This document shows positions 1 to 8,385 of a stretch of DNA of 28,483 bases, one piece after another (within the stretch, counting starts at the first letter, position 1; every line of letters starts with the position of its first letter). This DNA comes from Candidatus Cloacimonadota bacterium. GTDB taxonomy: Bacteria > Cloacimonadota > Cloacimonadia > Cloacimonadales > TCS61. The translations under genes were made by a program, and so were the position numbers. The notes under the pieces were generated by a model. It searched no databases and was not told where the DNA came from. It was given only the letters and a program-made list of their open reading frames with translations. The stretch covers positions 1 to 28,483 of the forward strand of contig JABIME010000065.1 of NCBI GenBank assembly GCA_018654125.1, read 5' to 3'.

Positions 1-1
1 A

Positions 2-562
2 AGTGTGTCAGTTGGTGTTATATCAGCCATTAACAGAGACTTTGCTGAAAATAAAGATGGTAAGATCTACCGCCACATGGTTCAAACTGATGCAGCAATA
101 AATCAGGGGAACAGCGGAGGCCCTCTTGTGAATATCTACGGGGAAATCATAGGGATTAATACATTCATATTCTCTGAATCAGGTGGTAGTATTGGTTTAG
201 GATTTGCAATTCCTGCTAATGCTGTAAAAAAATCTGCACGTGAATTAATTGAATATGGAAAAATACGGCAGATCTGGTTTGGATTCAAAGTTCAAGAGAT
301 CAATCCACTAATTGCTTCTCATTTAAAACTTAAAAGTCTTGACGGAGTTTTAGTAAACTTTATTCAAAGAAACAGTCCTGCAGAGAATGCAGGATTACAA
401 GAGGGTGACATAATAAAAGAGATTAATGGAAATAATATAAATGATACTCGTGATGCGGAGTTGGCAGTATTTGATATTTCAGTTGATGATAAAATAAACT
501 TTGGAATTATTCGTGACGGTAAAGAGCAAAAACTAGATTTAAAAGCCTTAGAATATAAATAA
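2..562 (+). CDS. htrA: HtrA/Deg-type periplasmic serine protease, C-terminal part (5' truncated)
   Basis: The reading frame is open at the left window edge, so the start and the His and Asp of the triad lie outside; the GTG at 5 is just an internal Val codon. The visible part begins inside the trypsin-like domain and has the catalytic serine loop GNSGGP (near 109-126), followed by GLGFAIPANAV, the usual end of an HtrA protease domain. One PDZ domain follows, with a GVLV strand and the SPAENAGLQEGDIIKEINGN motif, and the protein ends directly after it, so only one PDZ is present (DegS/HtrA layout rather than the two of DegP). HtrA proteases degrade or refold damaged envelope proteins. The next gene, an adaptor lipoprotein, starts 32 nt downstream on the same strand, so co-transcription is likely. 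The family call is firm; the exact orthologue is not. Confidence 0.93.
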   Translation, partial: SVSVGVISAINRDFAENKDGKIYRHMVQTDAAINQGNSGGPLVNIYGEIIGINTFIFSESGGSIGLGFAIPANAVKKSARELIEYGKIRQIWFGFKVQEINPLIASHLKLKSLDGVLVNFIQRNSPAENAGLQEGDIIKEINGNNINDTRDAELAVFDISVDDKINFGIIRDGKEQKLDLKALEYK

Positions 563-594
563 TATAAAATTAAATTAATATAATTGGAGATAAA

Positions 595-1713
595 ATGAAA
601 AAAGTTTTTTTTATAACTACTTTGATAATATCATTGATATTTATAAGCAGTTGCAATGTATCTAATGGTAAAAAAGATAGATCAAAATTTGGTGGGAAAG
701 CTAAGAATCATCAAGTTGAACTTGGAACCATTGTTATAAAACTTGAAGAAACAGGTGAGATCCAACCAATTAGAGAGATTGAGCAAAAATCTCAAGTTAG
801 TGGAGAACTTGTAAAATTTCATATAGAAGAAGGTGATTTTGTAAATAAAGGAGATCTTATAGCAGAGATAGAACCGGATTATAACCAAGCAGAAGCCATC
901 TTAAGGGTTAATAGTAATTTAAAACTAGCTGAAATTGAATTAGAAAATGCAAAAGAAAAATATAATAAGAGAAAGGCTCTTTTTGCTGATAATTATATTT
1001 CTGAAACTGAACTTGATAATTATAAAGATACTTATTCAACTGCTCAGATAAATTATGATTCTGCACTTCAACAATATGAATTAATTAAAGATATTGAATC
1101 TGCAGATAATCTTTCTAAACTCTATTCTACTGCTTCAGGTACAATAATCCTAAAACCCGTAGAAGAGGGTGAAATGGTTGTTTCCAGTTCCGGCTCATAT
1201 TCTGCAGGAACCGTAATTCTTAAGCTTGCAGATCTTAGCAGAATGATAGTAAACACAAAAATAAACGAAGTTGATATATCTAAAATTGAAGTTGGAATGA
1301 AAGTAAACATTCAAGTTGATGCTTATCCATATGAAACTTTTGATGGAAGTATAACAAAGATTGCAGCAATGGCTATAAATTATAATAATGTAAAAGTTTT
1401 CCCAGTGGAAATTGAGTTGGGAGAAGTTGATAAAAGATTAAAACCTGGAATGACTGCAAATATCACAATAATAGGTGAAGAGAGAAAAGATATTGTAGTT
1501 ATACCAATTCGTTGTATATTCTCTGATGATGAAGGGAATGACATTGTCTATAAAGTAGTAAAAGATTCAATTGGAGCAGGTATTGTTGTAAAGACAGGGA
1601 TAAATAATTTTCAGCAGGTTGAAATTATTGAAGGTATAGCTGTTGGCGATACAATTTCAACTAAAGAGCCTGAATCAAAAATCGATGATGATCTAAAGAT
1701 CAAATTCGATTAA
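595..1713 (+). CDS. MacA-like efflux adaptor (periplasmic membrane fusion protein), lipoprotein
   Basis: This is a 372-residue HlyD/RND-type adaptor. The N-terminus is a lipoprotein signal with lipobox ISSC, giving lipidated Cys20, so the mature protein is membrane-anchored in the periplasm. Residues about 70-95 (ELVKFHIEEGDFVNKGD) form the first half of a lipoyl/barrel-sandwich domain. Residues about 100-165 are a charged helical hairpin (coiled coil). The second lipoyl half (TASGTIILKPVEEGEMV) follows, then beta-barrel and membrane-proximal domains (GMKVNIQVDAYP; LKPGMTANITI). Such proteins bridge an inner-membrane ABC or RND pump to an outer-membrane channel. No pump gene is adjacent here. 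A MacB-like permease and ATPase sit about 25 kb away on the other strand, but pairing them with this gene would be a guess. Start ATG is preceded by TTGGAGA. Confidence 0.9.
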   Translation: MKKVFFITTLIISLIFISSCNVSNGKKDRSKFGGKAKNHQVELGTIVIKLEETGEIQPIREIEQKSQVSGELVKFHIEEGDFVNKGDLIAEIEPDYNQAEAILRVNSNLKLAEIELENAKEKYNKRKALFADNYISETELDNYKDTYSTAQINYDSALQQYELIKDIESADNLSKLYSTASGTIILKPVEEGEMVVSSSGSYSAGTVILKLADLSRMIVNTKINEVDISKIEVGMKVNIQVDAYPYETFDGSITKIAAMAINYNNVKVFPVEIELGEVDKRLKPGMTANITIIGEERKDIVVIPIRCIFSDDEGNDIVYKVVKDSIGAGIVVKTGINNFQQVEIIEGIAVGDTISTKEPESKIDDDLKIKFD

Positions 1714-1759
1714 TTTACAAAATCTAATAATTCTCATTTCTTGTTTTATACTTAAAAGC

Positions 1760-1773
1760 GATCTAAACAGATC
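1760..1773 (+). other. Small inverted repeat beside the Shine-Dalgarno of the propeller gene
   Basis: GATCT and AGATC flank an AAAC loop and end directly against the CGGAGGA ribosome binding site. The stem is only five base pairs, so it may be chance. If real, it could present or hide the ribosome binding site. Confidence 0.2.
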
Positions 1774-1785
1774 CGGAGGAAGTAT

Positions 1786-3015
1786 ATGTTACGTAAAATT
1801 GCATTAATTACTTTATTGTTTTTGATATATGATAATATTTTTGCACAAAGACTAATAGAAAGTATAGATCTTGTTCAAACAGAAGATAACATAATAAATA
1901 TATATCAAAATAGAGATACAGATGAAATCTTCCGTCATTATTCCAATAGAATTGACCCCGCAGTTTTGGATCTGGGAATTGTTAATGATCTATTATCTGA
2001 AAATGTTCAGGAAGGAATAATTTGGGAAAAAGGAAAAAAGATACCATTTGCTAAGGGTGAACACTTCCTAGCTACAAAAAATGATTTCATTCTTACAGTA
2101 AAAAATTCTTGGGATATTGAAAAAGAAACTTTTTCAAAAGAAGTTAGAAGATACACAATAATTCATAGATCATTGCTGGAATCTGAAGAGAAGCTTCAAA
2201 TATCAAAAGATCACGACATTATTATGCTCGAAAATGGAAATTTTATTATTTCAAATTTCTCTGATGATTATGGAACAGAATTCAAGTTATACTCAAATAA
2301 AATGGAGTTACTAGAATCTTATAAACCATTTATGCTTGGTTATAATAACATTCAATTTTCAGAAAAAAATGGGATTCTTGTTTCAGTGATATATCCAACA
2401 AGATCAAATAGGGGAGACAGACTAAAGATACTCTATATTAATACAAAAAATGGTTTTATTTTGCGAGAGAAAGATATTCATAACAATTTCTCAACTGAAA
2501 ATATCTTTGCTATCAACGATCTTTTTATATTATATGGTGCCGGCTGGATAAACACTTTTACAACAGAAGGTAAACTAAAATGGGATAAAGCATTCGATGA
2601 ACCTGTTTCAATTTTTGAAGGAGATCAGGGGAAATATATTTATGTAGTAACAACAGAAAAAATATACTGCCTTAAAAAGAAAAATGGCAGTGTTAAATGG
2701 TCGGAGAAAATTTCTAAATATTATGAACTTAATTTGGGTAAGATGTTAGAAAGTGTAGTTAATATTGATGTTGTTCCACTTGGAATTTATAGCTTATATA
2801 ATGGAGCTGAGATTGGTGTAATAATTGGGCAAACTAAAGGTACACTAGGTAAGAGTAGCCTAAAACATCAAATAATACTTTTTCGTTTAGATAAAAAGGG
2901 CAAATTACTTGGGCAAGTAGATGTTGCGGTAAAAAGTGAAATCGTTAAGTTAATATCTCTAAATGGTAATTTTAAAATAATAACAGATGATAATGTAAAA
3001 ACTTATTCTAGATAG
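1786..3015 (+). CDS. Secreted PQQ-like beta-propeller protein, function unknown
   Basis: This 409-residue protein begins with a Sec-type signal peptide (MLRKIALITLLFLIYDNIFA, probable cleavage after FA). The rest is beta-rich. Around residues 250-305 it has PQQ-like or WD-like propeller repeats: GKLKWDKAF, then IYVVTTEKIYCLKKKNGSVKWSEKI, the familiar 'value of a field, then GxxxW' blade pattern. The remaining blades are degenerate. No catalytic motif or cofactor site is visible and there is no C-terminal sorting domain, so a periplasmic binding or scaffold role is only a possibility. It lies 72 nt after the adaptor gene and starts at an ATG with a strong Shine-Dalgarno (CGGAGGA). It converges with the dCMP deaminase gene 21 nt downstream. 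I cannot name it more precisely. Confidence 0.75.
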   Translation: MLRKIALITLLFLIYDNIFAQRLIESIDLVQTEDNIINIYQNRDTDEIFRHYSNRIDPAVLDLGIVNDLLSENVQEGIIWEKGKKIPFAKGEHFLATKNDFILTVKNSWDIEKETFSKEVRRYTIIHRSLLESEEKLQISKDHDIIMLENGNFIISNFSDDYGTEFKLYSNKMELLESYKPFMLGYNNIQFSEKNGILVSVIYPTRSNRGDRLKILYINTKNGFILREKDIHNNFSTENIFAINDLFILYGAGWINTFTTEGKLKWDKAFDEPVSIFEGDQGKYIYVVTTEKIYCLKKKNGSVKWSEKISKYYELNLGKMLESVVNIDVVPLGIYSLYNGAEIGVIIGQTKGTLGKSSLKHQIILFRLDKKGKLLGQVDVAVKSEIVKLISLNGNFKIITDDNVKTYSR

Positions 3016-3036
3016 ATTATTTATCTAAAAAATATA

Positions 3037-3513
3037 TTATAGTAATTTCTTTAATATACCTGTTTCTCTATCAACAATATTCATTTCAACTTCAGCTTCT
3101 GCTAACATTTCCTGAGCAAGTTTATCTTCATAAGGTTCCGATATATATATAGTTTTAATTTCGGCGTTTATAAGTATTTTAGAGCAAATTACGCAAGGTT
3201 GATTTGTACAGTAAAGAGATGCTCCTCTAATAGAAGAACCATTTATGGCAGCTTGAACAACCGCATTCTGCTCAGCATGAACGCCTCTGCACAATTCATG
3301 TCTTTCACCAGAAGGTACATTTAGTTGCTCTCGAAGACATCCTGTAATTCCACAATGCCTAATATGTTTAGGTGCGCCATTATAACCAGATGATATTATC
3401 TGATTATCTTTAACGATTATTGCTCCAACTTGTCTACGTAAACATGTAGAACGTGTACTCGCAAGATATGCCATTTCCATAAAATATTGATGCCAACCTG
3501 GTCGGATTTTCAT
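3037..3513 (-). CDS. dCMP deaminase family protein (ComEB-like)
   Basis: This 158-residue zinc-dependent deaminase converts dCMP to dUMP, feeding dTMP synthesis in the cytoplasm. The zinc site is complete: H79-A-E81 (GVHAEQNAV) and C107-x-x-C110 (QPCVIC). The dCMP-deaminase hallmarks are present too: [13 protein letters not shown], the SSGYNGAP substrate loop, and an inserted segment with C54, C59 and C75, residues that in this family can hold a second zinc. Length is normal. It starts 9 nt after the end of tsaB, and its AGAGGT ribosome binding site overlaps the tsaB stop codon, so the two are probably translated from one message. A riboflavin- or tRNA-type deaminase is less likely because the insert and the SGYNGAP loop are dCMP-type. 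Confidence 0.93.
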   Translation of the reverse strand: MKIRPGWHQYFMEMAYLASTRSTCLRRQVGAIIVKDNQIISSGYNGAPKHIRHCGITGCLREQLNVPSGERHELCRGVHAEQNAVVQAAINGSSIRGASLYCTNQPCVICSKILINAEIKTIYISEPYEDKLAQEMLAEAEVEMNIVDRETGILKKLL

Positions 3514-3522
3514 TAATTACCT

Positions 3523-4215
3523 CTAATTATTTTTATTTAATTTTTCGTCGCGTACTAGCTCTGCTTGTGACTTTCGTAAATAATTTGGTTCTAATTCGGA
3601 GATTATAGTAAAGTTATATTCGGGGATTTTTCTTTGAAGTGCTATACTAATAAGTGTTGAGGCAAGTGGAATACTGAAATGTTCATTGCAAAATATATGA
3701 TCAATTCCACTTTCTATGATCTCTTTTTTAAATTCTTTTGCACCATCACCAACTATAATAACAGGTTCCTTTATTAGTTTAAGAAAATCCTCTGGTTTTG
3801 CATTTGTTTCTGGTACAATTATATCCATTTCAGGTGAATAAAGTGCAGTGAATACTTCCTTCATTCTAGCATCAATTATGGCGAGGATGTTCCTATTTGA
3901 ATGAACTACATTATTTGCTAATAATTCTAAAGTACTTACTGGTAAAAGTGGAATATTATGAGACATACAAAGGCCTTTTGCTGTAGCTAGTCCAATTCTT
4001 AATCCTGTAAAAGAGCCCGGACCATTGGCTATTACAATTAGGTCTATATCAGAGATAGTAATTTTAGAATTCTTAAGCCCTGCTTCTATTTGCGGTAATA
4101 AACGTTCAGAATGCGTAACTTTAATATCGAGATGATTTATGTATGAAATGTGATCTTCTTTATAAATTGCGATACTACCGGAACTTGAAGTTGTACTCAA
4201 AGCTAGAATATTCAA
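3523..4215 (-). CDS. tsaB: tRNA threonylcarbamoyladenosine (t6A) biosynthesis protein TsaB
   Basis: TsaB is the inactive ASKHA-fold partner of TsaD in the complex that makes t6A37 in ANN-decoding tRNAs. The 230-residue product has the family's start (MNILALSTTSSSGSIAIY), the HSERLLPQI motif, and the diagnostic GPGSFTGLRIGLATAKGL at about residues 65-82. The N-terminal domain is fully conserved; the C-terminal half (residues 120-230) is more variable, as is usual. The start codon is TTG at 4215, supported by AGGAGA on the minus strand (4222-4227) with a 6-nt spacer and by alignment of MNILAL with family starts. It is the first gene of a minus-strand pair with dCMP deaminase and is divergent from the acyltransferase gene. 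Confidence 0.93.
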   Translation of the reverse strand: MNILALSTTSSSGSIAIYKEDHISYINHLDIKVTHSERLLPQIEAGLKNSKITISDIDLIVIANGPGSFTGLRIGLATAKGLCMSHNIPLLPVSTLELLANNVVHSNRNILAIIDARMKEVFTALYSPEMDIIVPETNAKPEDFLKLIKEPVIIVGDGAKEFKKEIIESGIDHIFCNEHFSIPLASTLISIALQRKIPEYNFTIISELEPNYLRKSQAELVRDEKLNKNN

Positions 4216-4221
4216 AATTAT

Positions 4222-4227
4222 TCTCCT
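4222..4227 (-). promoter_or_regulatory. Ribosome binding site fixing the TTG start of tsaB
   Basis: On the minus strand the sequence reads AGGAGA, six bases upstream of the TTG start codon. No ATG in frame lies nearby that would give a full TsaB N-terminus. Confidence 0.75.
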
Positions 4228-4400
4228 AAATAATATTTCTGTTACAGCTTTTAATTAAAATTGTTGGAGTCAAGAAAAAGTAATTATTAAATGATCTTTA
4301 AATTACATAAATAAAAATACTATGTTATTTAGCAATTATTCTTATTAATTTCCTTTACTAAGAAACACCATCTCATCAAATTTGCTTCAAAAATAATATT

Positions 4401-4405
4401 GGAGA
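4401..4405 (+). promoter_or_regulatory. Ribosome binding site of the lipid A acyltransferase gene
   Basis: GGAGA lies four bases before the ATG at 4410. It does not favour the in-frame TTG at 4407, which would leave only one base of spacing. Confidence 0.55.
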
Positions 4406-4409
4406 ATTG

Positions 4410-5297
4410 ATGAAGAAAGCAACAAAGAGTAAGATAGAATTTTTCTTTTTTAAATTATTCATCAATATCTTCAAGCTGGTCCCATATAAGCTTACAAGAT
4501 CATTTCTGGTAAATCTATTTGTCTTCGGTACAAATTTATTTGATATCCGTAACTCATTAGCAAAAAAACAGCTTGAAATGGTGTTCCCAGAAAAAACAGA
4601 AAAAGAGATTAAGAAGATCATTAAGAAAATGTACTATCACATGGGCTTAACAACTGCTGAATCGTATTTTGGCAATAAAGACAAACTTTTTAAAACTTGT
4701 AAAATAGAAGGCTGGGATAATATGAAGAATGCTGTTAAAGACGGCAAAGGTGTTATCTTGGCAACTGGACATTTTGGTAATTGGGAACTTGCCGGTAAAT
4801 ATATCGCTTCACATTTTGATATGGCAGTAGTTGGTAAAAGACAACGAAACAGATATTTCGATGATTATACAAATGCACTGCGATTGAAAGATAAGGTTAT
4901 AGTAATAACTAAAAAAAATGCTCTCAGACCAATACTCAAAATGCTTAGTGAGGGCTATATTGTTAGTTTACTGATGGATCAAAATGCTGGTAAAAACGGC
5001 GTTCTTACCGATTTTTTAGGGCATGAAGCATCAACATTTGTTGGTGCAGCTAAGATAGCTATTAAAACAGGATGTCCCATTGCGCCTGCCTACGCTATTA
5101 GAAAGGATGACGGAACTCACCTATTTATTTGTGAAGAGATCATCTCACCGGAAGGCTTTAAAAATAATTTAGAAGATATTACTAAATTAACAGAGATAAT
5201 TTCAAAAAGAATTGAGAAATACATTTATCAATATCCTCATTTATGGTTTTGGGTGCATAAACGCTGGAAAGGTTCAAAAAAAGCCCGTAAGATATAA
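4410..5297 (+). CDS. Lipid A biosynthesis acyltransferase (LpxL/HtrB family)
   Basis: This 295-residue inner-membrane-associated acyltransferase transfers a secondary acyl chain from acyl-ACP to Kdo-lipid A or a related glycolipid. The catalytic H-x4-E motif is present as H121-F-G-N-W-E126 (ATGHFGNWE). Other family features follow: VVGKRQRNRYFDDYTNALR (substrate pocket), LLMDQNAG (the common MLxDQ element), TFVGAAKIAIKTGCPIAPAYAIR, and a C-terminal YPHLWFWVHKRWK close to the usual QYxWxHKRWK ending. The N-terminal 45 residues contain a hydrophobic anchor. The ATG at 4410 is preferred over an in-frame TTG at 4407 because ATG is the stronger codon and GGAGA (4401-4405) lies just upstream. Whether it is LpxL, LpxM or LpxP cannot be told. 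With kdsD it argues for an LPS-type outer membrane. Confidence 0.92.
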   Translation: MKKATKSKIEFFFFKLFINIFKLVPYKLTRSFLVNLFVFGTNLFDIRNSLAKKQLEMVFPEKTEKEIKKIIKKMYYHMGLTTAESYFGNKDKLFKTCKIEGWDNMKNAVKDGKGVILATGHFGNWELAGKYIASHFDMAVVGKRQRNRYFDDYTNALRLKDKVIVITKKNALRPILKMLSEGYIVSLLMDQNAGKNGVLTDFLGHEASTFVGAAKIAIKTGCPIAPAYAIRKDDGTHLFICEEIISPEGFKNNLEDITKLTEIISKRIEKYIYQYPHLWFWVHKRWKGSKKARKI

Positions 5298-5336
5298 TCC
5301 TTTACAATAATGAATAAAACCAAAACTTTTGCTGTT

Positions 5337-5342
5337 AAGGAG
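5337..5342 (+). promoter_or_regulatory. Ribosome binding site fixing a TTG start at 5349
   Basis: AAGGAG is followed by a six-base spacer and TTG. The TTG opens a complete signal peptide (MKRNIFLIIILTFSLLGA); no ATG offers an equivalent start. Confidence 0.75.
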
Positions 5343-5348
5343 TAGCTT

Positions 5349-7322
5349 TTGAAAAGAAATATTTTCTTGATCATCATACTTACTTTTTCATTGCTTGGTG
5401 CTGTTGAGCATTATAATGCAACAGGTAGGAACGTATCGCCGTCTGTACGTGACACACTATTCTATTATCATAATAATACAGATGATCAATACTGGTTTGG
5501 CAGTGAAAGCTGGGCAGTTAAATTTGAATTCAATGAACTATTTGAAGATATAGATTCTCTGGCTTTCGAAGCTGAAGGAGCAAATATATTTTTACCTGGA
5601 ATAACAGGCTCAGATCCAATAACTATTAAACTATGTGAAGATAGATCCGGTCAGCCCCTTACTCATCAAGACAGTTTACTTTTTACAAGTACACTTCAAG
5701 CTTCAGAGATCCAATATCAAAATTGGAATTATATTCCGTTCTCTAATGCAATTACAGATACTACTTTATGGCTTGTTGTAGATTATCCAACAAATTCAAC
5801 AGATCAATTCATCTCAGCTTCTGTTATAGGTGGTATGCAAAGCTATTTCTTGAATAATGGTTATTATAATAATATGTTCGGTATTAGTTACGATTCGGAA
5901 TTTCTTTTTAGTTTAAATGGCAGATTATTATTTGAAGGTATTGACCTTGATTTAGTTTCTATTGATTGGGAAGGTGTATTTCTGCCCGGTAGCTTGATTT
6001 ATCCAAAATTCACAATAAAGAATAATTCTGATATTTCTGTTTCTGATAGTTATATCTCTTTAACATTAAATGATCCAAATAGTTCTTATGAGCTTCTTTA
6101 TGCTTCAGATAGTACATCTTGCCCACAAATTGATTTACCTGTTTTAAATGCAAATGAGATTTATACATTTGATTTTACCGATAGTCTCATGTTCATACTC
6201 CCTGATAGAGCTTCTCAATATCAATTTGCAGCTGAATTGTTTTGTGAGGTAGATAGTTTAACATTTAATAATTCAAAAGAAGATGAGTTCCAGGTTTATA
6301 CTGAACAATTAAATAAAGTTTTAATAGAAAATGCGATTTTATTAAATGATTCAAACTCAAATAGCATCTGGTTAGATCAATCGTCCATTTTAGATACATC
6401 TAACTGCATCACCGTAAATTACTTCGCAAATTTTGTTGATGAACCTTTTTTTAATAATGATTCATATGCAAGATATCATTATTATGATCTAATGGGATTT
6501 CCTGCTACTATTGTAAATGGTTATAATAAATTGTTAGGCTATACAACAAACTATTCTTCTCAATTATCAGAGTTTTATGCTGAAGCTTTTTCAAATGGCA
6601 CATTCATTAGCTCAGATACATGTTATGCATTTTTTAATGAAGTGGGTGATGTTGGGTTTTATTATGAGATAGAAAACTCTCAAACTCAACTATTTAATTC
6701 ATTTATTAATGATCTTTCTTTAAAAATTGGAATTATAGAAAATGTTTTGAACGAGCCCGGAATTCCTTTAGATATTACTTTACCTGTTTTCACTTATTTA
6801 GTTGCTGAAGTTGAAGCATCACAATTTTTGAGCAGTTCAATAATCTCTGACTCTGTTCTTTTTAATATGAATGATGATTATACAACCATAACCAATACAT
6901 CTGATAATTGTGAAGTTGTCTTTTGGCTTCAAAATGATGAGACAAAAGAGATCTTTCATGTAAATAAATTACCATTTACAGAATTTCAACCAGGTCTTGT
7001 AAGCTTGGATGAGGATGAAATTCCAATTATTTCTCAAAGTCTTAATATTTTTCCAAATCCTTGCAGATCAAATGAGTTAATGAATATTGCATTTTCAATA
7101 TCTAATACAATGCAATCTGCTGAACTTAAGATTTACAATATTAAGGGACAATTGGTGAAAACTATAATTCAAGAACCAGATTCACAAAATGTTTCTTTTA
7201 TTTGGAATGGAAAGAATGATGTAAACAAGCAAGTATCCAGCGGAATATATCTCATGCAGATAAATGCAAAAGTTAACGGAAAAGAGTATAAATATCATAA
7301 GAAAAGTTTGTTAATAAGGTAA
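5349..7322 (+). CDS. Secreted sorting-domain protein with a degenerate Omp28/thioredoxin-like domain
   Basis: This 657-residue secreted protein begins with a signal peptide (cleavage probably near LLGA, residue 18). Residues about 40-195 form a beta-rich domain with the PITIKLCEDRSGQP and WLVVDYP pattern found in surface proteins of this group. Residues 200-315 look like an Ig-like (CARDB-type) domain. Residues 323-460 follow the Omp28/thioredoxin-like pattern: KVLIENAILLN strand, a DEPFFNND-SYARYHYYDLMGFPATIVNG core, and the cis-Pro loop GFPAT at 383-387. The redox CxxC expected after the first strand is absent. Residues about 565-657 are the FlgD-like T9SS sorting domain (FPNPC, IYNIKGQ, SGIY, KKSLLIR). 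It is probably exported and surface-attached or released; the molecular function is unknown. The PHP gene follows after 3 nt. Confidence 0.82.
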   Translation: MKRNIFLIIILTFSLLGAVEHYNATGRNVSPSVRDTLFYYHNNTDDQYWFGSESWAVKFEFNELFEDIDSLAFEAEGANIFLPGITGSDPITIKLCEDRSGQPLTHQDSLLFTSTLQASEIQYQNWNYIPFSNAITDTTLWLVVDYPTNSTDQFISASVIGGMQSYFLNNGYYNNMFGISYDSEFLFSLNGRLLFEGIDLDLVSIDWEGVFLPGSLIYPKFTIKNNSDISVSDSYISLTLNDPNSSYELLYASDSTSCPQIDLPVLNANEIYTFDFTDSLMFILPDRASQYQFAAELFCEVDSLTFNNSKEDEFQVYTEQLNKVLIENAILLNDSNSNSIWLDQSSILDTSNCITVNYFANFVDEPFFNNDSYARYHYYDLMGFPATIVNGYNKLLGYTTNYSSQLSEFYAEAFSNGTFISSDTCYAFFNEVGDVGFYYEIENSQTQLFNSFINDLSLKIGIIENVLNEPGIPLDITLPVFTYLVAEVEASQFLSSSIISDSVLFNMNDDYTTITNTSDNCEVVFWLQNDETKEIFHVNKLPFTEFQPGLVSLDEDEIPIISQSLNIFPNPCRSNELMNIAFSISNTMQSAELKIYNIKGQLVKTIIQEPDSQNVSFIWNGKNDVNKQVSSGIYLMQINAKVNGKEYKYHKKSLLIR

Positions 7323-7325
7323 TAC

Positions 7326-8375
7326 ATGAAGAATAAAAACATATTTGATAAGAAATACTTTGAGTTAACAGGATGTATTCATAATCATACAACATATTCT
7401 TTTGATGGTGATGTTAAGCTGAATAAAATTCTCAAAGCAGCAAAAAATAATGAGCTGGATTACCTTACAATAAACGATCATCATACAAAAGAAGCACAAA
7501 ATGATGAAGCAGTTACAAATGAAAATGATCTTATCGTAATAGTTGGTGTAGAAGTAAATGATCCCGATAAAAATAATCATTTTCTTGTTTTTAATAGTGA
7601 TGAAATAATTAAGGGTAAAAAGGTAGAAGAATATACTAGTAAATATGCAGAAACTGATGCAATTTGTTTTGCAGCACATCCATTTGAGAAAAGATCTTCT
7701 AAACAATTCCGGAAGTATATTTGGACAGATATAAAAAATGATAATTTCGATGGAATAGAGATTTGGAATTATCTTTCTGAATGGATCGGAAAACTTAATC
7801 CAAAATTAAATGGAATATTTTTTGTGTTATTCCCATCTTTATTTATAAAACACCCACCTCGTGAAACACTAAACTATTGGGATGAACTAAATAATGTAGG
7901 GAAGAGGCGTTCAGCTATTGGTAGTGTTGATGCTCATTCAGAACGTATTGAAAAATTCGGATTCAAATTTGAATTCCTAACTCATAAAACACTTTTCCGT
8001 TCGATACGAACAAATGTATTATTATCGGAAGACAAACAAATAGATCAGCAGAATATCTTGGAAGCTATAAAAAGAGGTAACAGCTATATTGTAAATTACA
8101 AGGTTGGGAATCCCTACGATTTTTATGCTGGAATTGCAGCATCAAAAGAGAATAGTGCTATTTTTGGGGAAGAATTAAAATTTACTGATAACTTGTATTA
8201 TTATTTCAGATTACCCAAAATTGCCCGAGTAAAACTTTTTAGAAATGGTAAGAAAATCGCAACTGAACATGATGATAAGGGAAGATTTGAAATTACGCAA
8301 AAAGGTAATTATAGATTAGAAATCTACAAATTCGGCTATGGCTGGATTTTTACAAATAATATTTATGTGATTTAG
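7326..8375 (+). CDS. PHP-domain metal-dependent phosphoesterase
   Basis: PHP (polymerase and histidinol phosphatase) enzymes cleave phosphoester bonds with a multi-metal centre. All expected ligands are visible in this 349-residue protein: H19-N-H21 (CIHNHTTYSFDG), D51-H52-H53, E76 (GVEV), H85, H118 (AAHPF) and D202-A-H204 (GSVDAH). After the PHP core comes a C-terminal beta-domain (residues about 260-349) ending in FGYGWIFTNNIYV, like the carboxy-terminal module of stand-alone PHP proteins of the YciV-like group. There is no signal peptide, so the enzyme is cytosolic. It starts 3 nt after the upstream stop, with AAGG inside the preceding coding end, so translational coupling is likely. The substrate (3',5'-nucleotide bisphosphate, short RNA or DNA, or a sugar phosphate) cannot be read from sequence. 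Confidence 0.88.
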   Translation: MKNKNIFDKKYFELTGCIHNHTTYSFDGDVKLNKILKAAKNNELDYLTINDHHTKEAQNDEAVTNENDLIVIVGVEVNDPDKNNHFLVFNSDEIIKGKKVEEYTSKYAETDAICFAAHPFEKRSSKQFRKYIWTDIKNDNFDGIEIWNYLSEWIGKLNPKLNGIFFVLFPSLFIKHPPRETLNYWDELNNVGKRRSAIGSVDAHSERIEKFGFKFEFLTHKTLFRSIRTNVLLSEDKQIDQQNILEAIKRGNSYIVNYKVGNPYDFYAGIAASKENSAIFGEELKFTDNLYYYFRLPKIARVKLFRNGKKIATEHDDKGRFEITQKGNYRLEIYKFGYGWIFTNNIYVI

Positions 8376-8385
8376 GAAGGAAAAT

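Noticed and set aside
3013..3030. TAGAT/ATCTA inverted repeat at the end of the propeller gene as a terminator
   Set aside because: The five-pair AT-only stem is too weak, and an A-run rather than a U-run follows on the plus strand.
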